64,000 nucleotides of DNA, from positions 15,111,720 to 15,175,719 of the forward strand of contig OZ038438.1 of the NCBI GenBank assembly GCA_964036275.1. The letters are read 5' to 3'. Origin of the DNA: Litoditis marina. Taxonomy: Eukaryota > Nematoda > Chromadorea > Rhabditida > Rhabditidae. The stretch's first letter is position 1, and each line of letters opens with the position of its first letter. A program made the position numbers and the translations under genes. The notes under the pieces are model-generated. The model saw only the letters and a list, made by a program, of their open reading frames with translations. It searched no databases and was not told the DNA's origin. Below, piece by piece: positions 55,318 to 64,000 of this stretch.

Positions 55318-58300
55318 ATGAAGTTCTTCTTCGCCCTCTTGGGTGTAGCCCTCGCGGCCCACTCTTCTCTGCCTATCGGCCGTCCTCTGACTCCTCGCAA
55401 GGAGTTCCGTTTCCTCTACGAAGGATCTATCCTATCCGGACTCCCCATTCCCACTGAGAACTCTATCACTCGCCTCCAAGCCAATGTCATTCTCCAGACC
55501 GTTGATGATCGTACGGCCCTCTTGAAAATCGACAACTTCCGTATTGCCTCCAGCCATTCGCTAGACAACGTAAAGTTTGTTCCTCTTGACGAGCTGGAGC
55601 AACGTGATCTGGCTCGCGAACACGAGACCCTCATTCAGCTGCCGGTGAAGTTCCACTTCAAGAGCGGTCTGGTATCTGATCTGCAGTTCACTTCCGAAGA
55701 GCAAGCATGGTCGGCAAACATCAAGCGATCAATCATCAACATGCTCCAATTGAACCTTGAAAAGGTTGGACGTGACCACGAAAAGCTGTTGGATTCCGAC
55801 ATCGAAAAGATGAACGACTTCTTCACCGTGTTCGAGAAGACAATTGAAGGAGATTGTGAGGTCGCCTACACTGTCACCTCGGAGACAGAGAAGACCTTGG
55901 TCACCAAATCCGTCAACTTCGAGGAGTGCAGTCGCCGTTCCGATATCAAATACAATCTCCGATTCTCGTCCGAGTGTCCTGACTGCGAGCAGACCAAGAT
56001 TGTTGTACCTCAGACTATCTACAATTATGTTCTCGAGAACGAAATGCTGAAGGAAACCGAGGTCCGCTCTCTTTACACAGTTACTCTCAAGGATGGATCC
56101 GTCATGAAGACTGAAGTTCGTGCTCATCTCACGCTCATCAAGACTACCGATATCACTCGTGAAATCGAAACACCCAGAGGAGACAAGCAGGAACTTATCT
56201 ACTCTACCGAATGGGAAGAAATGGTTGAGCGATTTTTCAAGAACGGAGACGCTGTTGAGAACATGCCTTTCGAAGACAACACCGATAGATTCGTTCTCGT
56301 GAAAGATATCGTTCGCGAAATTACTCGCCTCGAAGAGAACACGCCAGAGACTGTCCATCTGTTGGCTCGACTTGTCCGGGTGCTCCGAATGAGCTCGAAG
56401 TCGCAACTGAAACAGATTCGTGACGACCTTTATGTAAAGGAGGAAATCAAAGTACAGAGCATCATCGAAAACGCGTTCGCCATTGCTGGAACCAAGAACA
56501 CCATCGAGCAGTTGATCAGTATGTTCGAGATGGAACTGATTTCCCCCATCAAGGCCAGTGTTCTACTGAAATCCGTGCAGGAAACCCCTTTCTCATCTGA
56601 GAAGATTGTCGATCTCATCCATCAATTTGCTCTGTCTGACATTTGCCGTCGTTCGTCTGTCCTGGAACAGTCTGCTTGGCTCACATTCGGATCCCTCGTT
56701 CGCGGAATTTCATATCCCTCAATGGAAAGTCATATGATCAAGGAACACTCTCTGACTATCAAGAACAAGTTTGTTCACATCATGAAGAAGCACCTGGAAA
56801 TGGCAGACACAGTCTACGAAAAGGTTCTCGCCATCAAGACTCTGGCTAATGCCGCCGTTGACGTTTCCGTTTCCGTGTTGGAGAAAGTTATCTTCAACAA
56901 GAAGGAACACACTTTGGTGCGAATGGAAGCAATCGATGCTCTCCGTATGTTCAGTGAACAGATGCCACGCAAGATCCAGCGACTTCTGATGCCCGTCTAC
57001 TCCAACCGTCTCGAGCTTACTGAGATCCGCATGGCTGCTCTCGCTCAACTTCTCCACTCCAAACCTTCTCAGGTTCTTCTTTCCCAGATTGTCGTTCGCA
57101 TGGAGCGTGAATCGAACAAACAGGTGGCTGTCTTCACATACCACATGTTGAACACTCTGGTTCAATCCACCAACCCTTGCCACAGAAGCATTTCCGCAGA
57201 TCTGACTGTTCTTCTCCGCCTGACCCGTTTCCAACCCGATCAACGCGTCCTATCAACATTCGTCAACCTGCCTCTTTTCTCTGAATACTTGCTGTCTGGA
57301 GCAAACATCAACTTCGCCTCTGTGTTCGGAACCAACTCTGTCTTCCCGAAGGAGTTAATGACATCTCTTGAAACAGTATTCGCCGGAAACTGGAACAAGA
57401 ACCTCGTTCAAGCAGGCCTAACCCAGCAAAACATTGAGAAACTCATCACCAAACTCATCAGCAAGTTCACCAAGATGGAGAGAGATCAAACTCTGATTCG
57501 TGGACGCCGTGTGCAACACTCGCTCTCTTTGTTGAAGGATCTCGCCCGTAAAATGAACATCCGTGTTCGCGAGACTGTGTCTGAGGAGCCTCACATGATG
57601 CTCTATTTCCGCTACAAGCAGATGGACTTCGCTGTACTGCCCATGAATGAGAACATTCTCGATGACCTCATCGAGAAGTACATTGGTAGCGGACGTTTGG
57701 ACATGACCATGATCGAGAAATTGTTGAATTTCAAACCAGAATTCGAGTTCACTCATGCCGCTTTCTTCATCGAGAGCACCAACAAACTCCCCACTACTCT
57801 TGGACTTCCTCTCACCATCTCCATCATGGTACCAACTGTTATCTCCGCAAAGGGAGAACTCTCTCTCGAGAAGATCTCTTATGGTGTTCGTGCTCGTCTC
57901 GACACCACACCTTCTGTTGCATCTACTGTGGTTTATCGTATGAGACTGTGGTCCCCTATTTTCGAGCAGGGAATCAAACTTCTCCGCACTCACCAAATTA
58001 ACACTCCTGTCAATGTCAAAATTGAAGTCACTTACAAAAAGGAGCTCGAGATCAACTTCGTCTATGTGGTTCCCAAACAGGAAACGACACTTTTCCACAT
58101 TACTTCTCGCCCGGTTGCTTTCCTTCGCTTTTTCGACATGAAGAACATCAACCGATACGTGGAGGCGGAAGAAAAGACCCTTGTTCTGCCTAACTGGGAA
58201 CACATCAGCCACGACGTTGAGCACAAATACGAGATCGCCGGACTTATCATGGTATTCCGTGGCAACTACTTCAACCAATGGACAATGCAAAACGTTATCA

Positions 58301-60866
58301 TGGGAGAACAGGAACTGACACTGATCATGAAACCTATTGACAGACAATTCAACGAAATCCGTACTCGTTTTGTTGTGGAATCCATCAAGAATGGTCGCAT
58401 TGAAACACCGAAGATCAACCAAATGTTCGAAACCGAGTTTGAGACTACCGAAAATGACTATGATCTGCGCGACGAGACCGTTCGTCGGGAACATGTTCAC
58501 AAAATGGCTCGTGAGATGAAGTTGGACAATGGATACAAACACCGTATGTCACTCATCGTAGAGAATTCTGAACTCAAGACCGAGATGGAACTCCGCACCG
58601 AGTGCGAGAGCAACTTGAAATTCTGCCGTTTCATGATTGATGCTCTCCGTCCCGCTGTCAACAACGGAAATCGCGACTGGAAACTCAAGTCCCTTCTGGA
58701 AGTAGTTCTGCCAGAGACTGTGTCGTCTTTGACTCAGCTGAAGGAGCAGAAACACCGCGAAATTCAAGTTCTTTTCGAGAACAAGTGGGGATCTGAAGAC
58801 ATCAATGAGCTGACTCTAAAAATGCAACTGGAACAGGACAAGAATCAGAGAAACCTGATCCGTTTGGTTGACAAAGAAATCCGAGGAATCCCTGCCTACG
58901 AACTGCTGTTCGAGGCTGCTCGTCTGAACCAATTGAAGGCTGTTGCTGAATACGAACTCACCTCAGTAAACCAGATCTTCTTCACTCGTGTCTTCGACAT
59001 GCTCAAGACCTACACTTTCTGGCAAAACCAACTGGAGCAGTTGGAGAGCGAGCCCCGTCGCGTCTTCTTTGTTCTTTCTGTTGAACCCACTACCTCGCGA
59101 TTGGCCAATCTCACTATCCAGACACCCACGGAAAGACTTCGCATGCACAACATTGCCATGCCGGTCGTTCTGCCCACCATCGCACGTGTGCCAAAGAATC
59201 TTGTCCTGAACACTCTTTACAAGAAAGCAGTATGTGAAGTCAAGAGTACTAAAATCAGCACCTTTGACGAAGTGATCTACCGCGTCCCGCTCACCACTTG
59301 CTACTCGGTTGTAGCCAAGGACTGTTCCGAAGAGCCCAAGTTTGCTGTTCTCGTCAAGAAAATCAGCAAACGCGGAGAAGAAAAGGTGAGTTCTATTTTC
59401 GTATCCAAAGACGAACTGTTCCTGTCAAAACGATAACAGTATTGACTTATTACAGAGAGTCAAGATAATCAAGGACGACATTGTCTACGAGATGGAAATG
59501 GTCGATGAAGAACTGAAGCTGATTGTCAACGAAAAAACTATCCATCAGAGCGAGTTCGCCATCTACAAGTTAGTTCCAATAATCAATTATGACACCCTTT
59601 TCTCTTGAAATACTTAGATTAACAATAACCATCAACTTTCAGCGTGGAGAAACTTTCTGACAGTGTATTCCTGATTGATCTCGATGACCTGACAGTTCAT
59701 TTCGATGGCTATACCGTGAAGGTTATGCTCTCTGAGTCCTTCAAACACAAACAGTGTGGACTCTGCGGACATTTCGATAATGTGGTATGTTAACAGAAAA
59801 TATCACACGGTAATCACTGGCCTCCCTCACTTTCTAAAAACCAACACTCTCAATTACATATGTACAAAAGTCTCTTCAGCGTAACAGGCTCACGAGTGTT
59901 TAGATGTGCTTCTTAGAACCAAACCTTTGCGAAAACTACCCAAAAACAACGAATAACATCGGCACAATGGTCATATACATTATAATTCGTTTTCAGATCA
60001 GAAACGATTTCCGTAATTCCCTGGACGAGGAAACCAACAACATTGAGGAGTTCCACCGTTCTTTCATTGTAAAGCACGAGGTTGGTGTTCATCCTAAACA
60101 AAATTACAGTGTCACCTTCCGATAACTGGAGCATTGACAACCATATTTATCTCGACTTTGAAACTTCAGAAATTTGATTTGCAGGATTGCTCTATGGATG
60201 AGGAGCTTCTTTCTGAGAAGAAAAACTACAACACCATCGACTATTCGTACGATACCGAAAATCTCAGTGTCACCGAGAAAATGAACAAGTTCGCCAGAGT
60301 GAGCAAGAAGAACTCCGTCGGAGATGATTACGTGGAGTACTACACCGAACAGACAGGTTAGTACCCACCACCACTCAATATTCATTCAGTTCACTTCAAA
60401 TGGATTTGTGCGGCTGTCTCTTGACTGCCGTACAGATATTCCTTATACTATTGTATCTTATTTTTCAAATATGGAATTTGTGTCACAATTCGGTCCACAC
60501 TGCAATTTAACTTCAGAGCCCGTAGAGAAGAACCGTGTTGTGGAATTTTCTCACAGAGTTTGCTTCTCCATGGAACCAGTTTTGGAGTGTCCCAAACACA
60601 TGATTTCTGGACGTGCAACTGAAAAGAAGGTACACATTTTATGAAAACTGTCAATATTGTTTGTTCTGTTTGGGTGCAGTTTGTCAACCTTGGTCGATTG
60701 TCTAAAACCATTTTTATCCTAGGTTCGTTTCACTTGTCTTCCCCGTCACGTGCCGGAAGCCCGCCGTCTGTTGGCTACTGTTCGTAGACAATCCGTCACC
60801 ATCACCGACCTTCCTGTTTCCTTCGTTGAGAACATTCTTGTTCCTCAATCTTGCGAAGTGTATTGA
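55318..60866 (+). CDS. Vitellogenin (yolk protein precursor), complete, 1611 aa
   Basis: Seven phased exons: 55318-59385, 59456-59568, 59643-59784, 59997-60080, 60185-60356, 60517-60629 and 60723-60866, giving 1611 residues, close to C. elegans VIT-2 (about 1610). After a signal peptide (MKFFFALLGVALA) comes the lipoprotein N-terminal lipid-binding module (YEGSILSGLP, TLVTKSVNFEECS, ARLVRVLRMSSKSQLKQI). Next is the GRR-containing middle (LIRGRRVQHSLSLLKDL) and the DUF1943 region. A shortened C-terminal von Willebrand D domain has the CGLCG motif, followed by EEFHRSF, EFSHRVCFSMEP and the ending PVSFVENILVPQSCEVY. Vitellogenins are made in the hermaphrodite/female intestine, secreted, and taken up by oocytes through RME-2-type receptors. 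Codon use is strongly biased, as in very highly expressed genes. The first exon, 84% of the coding sequence, is uninterrupted. AATAAA lies at 60901-60906. Confidence 0.97.
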
Positions 60867-60900
60867 ACACCTCTAATCTACAATGTGTTAATTGAATGAT

Positions 60901-60906
60901 AATAAA
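60901..60906 (+). terminator. Poly(A) signal of the first vitellogenin
   Basis: AATAAA 34 nt past the TGA at 60864-60866, the usual spacing for a short nematode 3' UTR. Confidence 0.75.
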
Positions 60907-62364
60907 ATTGCAATGCTATATCTGTACTAAACTGCTTTTCATTTCTCAAGAACGGGTTAGTGAGCCCCACAAATTGAATGGTCTACAAAACCAACTTGAC
61001 AGTTTGAAAAAAATTGACTCATCTCGAAAATGCCCTCCTGTTGTCGAATAAAATGACATGGTTGGGTTTGAGAGCTCCCTGATAGTTAACATGTAAAAAG
61101 AGAATCAATCATGATAAGACCCTGGTATTTTCTATTCATAAAAACATAAATAATTATCGCATAAATAAAAGCACACTGACAGTTTCGGAATCTGTACAGT
61201 TTGTCGAAAAATTGTTTGCTGCGTAAACTCAGATGTTGGCAGACATTAATTGTTTATAGCAGGCAATAATGGAAGTTACTATTTCTCATGGATTCCGAGA
61301 AACTAGCTAAACAAGCATACTTCTGAACATGAAAAAAACCATGATTATCCATTTAGTCTTTAAGCCTGTGCCTTTCTCAGGTTTCACGCTAATTGAACTT
61401 GATTGCTAATTCATTTTTGTGGATTCAGTTTTTACATTAAACACTGACCTCACTCACGTTAAAACATGTGTGTCGTTGTTCATATTATAAACACTTGATG
61501 AAACATCAAATGGCAGGTAAATCGAAAAGCTAAATTGAGTGCTAATCCACTAATTTTTGCTTAAGTTTCGCTCCGTGATTAAGTGATTAAACGTTCGACC
61601 TGTGAATCGAGTAAATTCGTAGTGGGAGCAGAATAATTTTTCCATCTTTCATACGTGGTGCGGTTACTTCGTGAATACATACCGCGCAGATATTGGTTGT
61701 CACAACTTCATCACAGAATGGAAAGCTAGTTTAGGTACTCCGGGGTACCTAAACATAACGTTGCGCAAGCCAAAACAGACAAACATATGTGAACCGTATG
61801 CAAATAAGATTTGTTAGTGTGACTAAAAAAATATATATATCAGTTTCTCTTGAGCAGCTTTTTCATATAAACTTTCCTTTCAGTCCCTTTAACATTAAGA
61901 AATGAGCTCCGAAAATGCAGTGGTTAGCTGTCGCACGATACGGGTGCGATCCCCGCTCGCCGGGGTGTCTGTCTGGCGGACCACGTGAGCTGGTAACAAA
62001 GCTCACCCATGTCTAGTTCCAACATATCCACAAACAGTAATATCATTTGTGTCTAATTCTGTAATTCGATACGGCTGACATAGTTGCCAAACAAAACTTT
62101 TTTTTAATTATTTTTTGTTCATTTTAGGTTCAATTCTCAGCGGTGATTTGATAACCTGGAAGAACTATCTGTCACTAAATCGGTGATTATGAAAACAGAA
62201 GTTTCATAGCATAATGTTCGTGCACTCTAGTGATTATCAGGTTTCCATTCACAGCTATTTATTCGAGTAATGCTCTAATCTCGTAATGATCGTGGAGGAC
62301 TCTCTGAGTATTTACTGGCAATTCGAGAAAACCGATAAACTACAGAGTGACACCAGTAGAACTG
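60907..62364. other. Spacer between tandem vitellogenins
   Basis: No gene seen. Contains a SINE-like tRNA-related segment and a short palindrome (TTTAGGTAC at 61730-61738, GTACCTAAA at 61745-61753). The next vitellogenin starts 1617 bp after the previous stop codon. Confidence 0.55.
61917..61995 (+). repeat. tRNA-like SINE fragment
   Basis: Contains TGCAGTGGTTAGCTG and, at tRNA-like spacing, GGGTGCGATCCCCGC, followed by TCGCCGGGGTGTC. The block order matches the minus-strand element at 20035-20165. No complete cloverleaf. Confidence 0.4.
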
Positions 62365-62483
62365 TTATCACATTCGTTACAGGACATCTCGGCTTATCAA
62401 CACAGTTTATGAGATGAGATGTCACTCAGCACAACTCCTGCGAGCATATAAGCCACCAATAAGCTCTCGTATCACTCGTTGGC
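62365..62483 (+). promoter_or_regulatory. Vitellogenin promoter, copy 2
   Basis: TATAAG at 62447-62452 and TTATCA GATA sites at 62365-62370 and 62394-62399 lie at positions equivalent to copy 1. From GAGATGAGATG to the ATG the two promoters are identical, while sequence further upstream differs. Confidence 0.7.
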
Positions 62484-64000
62484 ATGAAGTTCTTCTTCGC
62501 CCTCTTGGGTGTAGCCCTCGCGTCCCACTCTTCTCTGCCTATCGGCCGTCCTCTGACTCCTCGCAAGGAGTTCCGTTTCCTCTACGAAGGATCTATCCTA
62601 TCCGGACTCCCCATTCCCACTGAGAACTCTATCACTCGCCTCCAAGCCAATGTCATTCTCCAGACCGTTGATGATCGTACGGCCCTCTTGAAAATCGACA
62701 ACTTCCGTATTGCCTCCAGCCATTCGCTAGACAACGTAAAGTTTGTTCCTCTTGACGAGCTGGAGCAACGTGATCTGGCTCGCGAACACGAGACCCTCAT
62801 TCAGCTGCCGGTGAAGTTCCACTTCAAGAGCGGTCTGGTATCTGATCTGCAGTTCACTTCCGAAGAGCAAGCATGGTCGGCAAACATCAAGCGATCAATC
62901 ATCAACATGCTCCAATTGAACCTTGAAAAGGTTGGACGTGACCACGAAAAGCTGTTGGATTCCGACATCGAAAAGATGAACGACTTCTTCACCGTGTTCG
63001 AGAAGACAATTGAAGGAGATTGTGAGGTCGCCTACACTGTCACCTCGGAGACAGAGAAGACCTTGGTCACCAAATCCGTCAACTTCGAGGAGTGCAGTCG
63101 CCGTTCCGATATCAAATACAATCTCCGATTCTCGTCCGAGTGTCCTGACTGCGAGCAGACCAAGATTGTTGTACCTCAGACTATCTACAATTATGTTCTC
63201 GAGAACGAAATGCTGAAGGAAACCGAGGTCCGCTCTCTTTACACAGTTACTCTCAAGGATGAATCCGTCATGAAGACTGAAGTTCGTGCTCATCTCACGC
63301 TCATCAAGACTACCGATATCACTCGTGAAATCGAAACACCCAGAGGAGACAAGCAGGAACTTATCTACTCTACCGAATGGGAAGAAATGGTTGAGCGATT
63401 TTTCAAGAACGGAGACGCTGTTGAAAACATGCCTTTCGAAGACAACACCGATAGATTCGTTCTCGTGAAAGATATCGTTCGCGAAATTACTCGCCTCGAA
63501 GAGAACACGCCAGAGACTGTCCATCTGTTGGCTCGACTTGTCCGGGTGCTCCGAATGAGCTCGAAGTCGCAACTGAAACAGATTCGTGACGATCTTTATG
63601 TAAAGGAGGAAATCAAAGTACAGAGCATCATCGAAAACGCGTTCGCCATTGCTGGAACCAAGAACACCATCGAGCAGTTGATCAGTATGTTCGAGATGGA
63701 ACTGATTTCCCCCATCAAGGCCAGTGTTCTACTGAAATCCGTGCAGGAAACCCCTTTCTCATCTGAGAAGATTGTCGATCTCATCCATCAATTTGCTCTG
63801 TCTGACATTTGCCGTCGTTCGTCTGTCCTGGAACAGTCTGCTTGGCTCACATTCGGATCCCTCGTTCGCGGAATTTCATATCCCTCAATGGAAAGTCATA
63901 TGATCAAGGAACACTCTCTGACTATCAAGAACAAGTTTGTTCACATCATGAAGAAGCACCTGGAAATGGCAGACACAGTCTACGAGAAGGTTCTCGCCAT
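62484..64000 (+). CDS. Second vitellogenin, tandem copy, cut by the window end
   Basis: Begins 7166 bp after the first vitellogen start and encodes the same N-terminal signal peptide and lipid-binding module for about 505 residues before the window ends. Comparing the shared 1517 bp by eye I find about five substitutions. Two change residues: Ala14 to Ser in the signal region, and Gly to Glu in the sequence LKD(G/E)SVMKTEV. There is no frameshift or stop, so this copy appears functional as far as it can be seen. Expected to share yolk function, intestinal expression and the same short 5' leader as copy 1. Confidence 0.96.
   Translation, partial: MKFFFALLGVALASHSSLPIGRPLTPRKEFRFLYEGSILSGLPIPTENSITRLQANVILQTVDDRTALLKIDNFRIASSHSLDNVKFVPLDELEQRDLAREHETLIQLPVKFHFKSGLVSDLQFTSEEQAWSANIKRSIINMLQLNLEKVGRDHEKLLDSDIEKMNDFFTVFEKTIEGDCEVAYTVTSETEKTLVTKSVNFEECSRRSDIKYNLRFSSECPDCEQTKIVVPQTIYNYVLENEMLKETEVRSLYTVTLKDESVMKTEVRAHLTLIKTTDITREIETPRGDKQELIYSTEWEEMVERFFKNGDAVENMPFEDNTDRFVLVKDIVREITRLEENTPETVHLLARLVRVLRMSSKSQLKQIRDDLYVKEEIKVQSIIENAFAIAGTKNTIEQLISMFEMELISPIKASVLLKSVQETPFSSEKIVDLIHQFALSDICRRSSVLEQSAWLTFGSLVRGISYPSMESHMIKEHSLTIKNKFVHIMKKHLEMADTVYEKVLA

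Noticed and set aside
57418..58542. 374-residue minus-strand open frame inside the vitellogenin (also 225-residue frames at 55729-56406 and 62895-63572)
   Set aside because: Antisense shadow of the strongly codon-biased vitellogenin exon; no family resemblance and no splice or start context.

Overview
The window is nuclear DNA of a nematode, probably a rhabditid close enough to Caenorhabditis for gene-by-gene comparison. The evidence is short phased exons, introns ending in TTTCAG-like acceptors, several start codons sitting directly behind an orphan 3' splice site (as expected for spliced-leader trans-splicing), and families typical of nematodes: yolk vitellogenins, an ACN-1-type ACE-like protein and a Clc-like tetraspan. 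There are no bacterial operons, CRISPR arrays, rRNA genes or convincing functional tRNA genes. Exon coordinates below were derived by hand from splice sites and reading phase. Every chain given is phase-consistent, but none has transcript support.

Layout. 76-2031 (+): a three-exon gene for a 97-residue secreted protein with a dibasic cleavage site. 5400-7702 (+): a four-helix Clc-like/claudin-type membrane protein. 10741-12714 (-): a calmodulin-like protein with four EF hands. 14492-20476 (-): an ERG/FLI-type ETS transcription factor (ast-1-like). 21796-22027 (-): the 3' end of an unrecognised gene. 23945-27362 (-): a SEC14 (CRAL-TRIO) plus GOLD lipid-binding protein. 29701-37787 (+): a 23-exon PANK4-like gene joining a pantothenate-kinase-like domain to a DUF89 phosphatase domain. 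39529-44608 (+): a 16-exon ABCD4/pmp-5-like half ABC transporter. 44765-53054 (-): a 24-exon acn-1-like gene, an ACE relative that has lost its zinc site. 55318-60866 (+): a complete vitellogenin. 62484 to the window end (+): a second, nearly identical vitellogenin copy in tandem.

The spaces and introns hold several small non-autonomous repeats: tRNA-derived SINE-like copies, a terminal-inverted-repeat family full of CTCATGAG palindromes, a CCGGTT-rich foldback element with a 7-bp target duplication, an AAGTCATT foldback element, and microsatellites. A perfect 34-bp hairpin lies about 330 bp upstream of the first vitellogenin.

The genes are not one pathway. Two relationships stand out. The acn-1/vitellogenin neighbourhood recalls the C. 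elegans X chromosome, where acn-1 and vit-2 lie close together. The two vitellogenins share an identical core promoter and about 99.7% of the coding sequence visible in both, while their distal upstream DNA has diverged, which suggests recent duplication or gene conversion. Two enzyme-derived proteins (the PANK4 kinase half and ACN-1) have altered catalytic residues and probably act without the ancestral activity.
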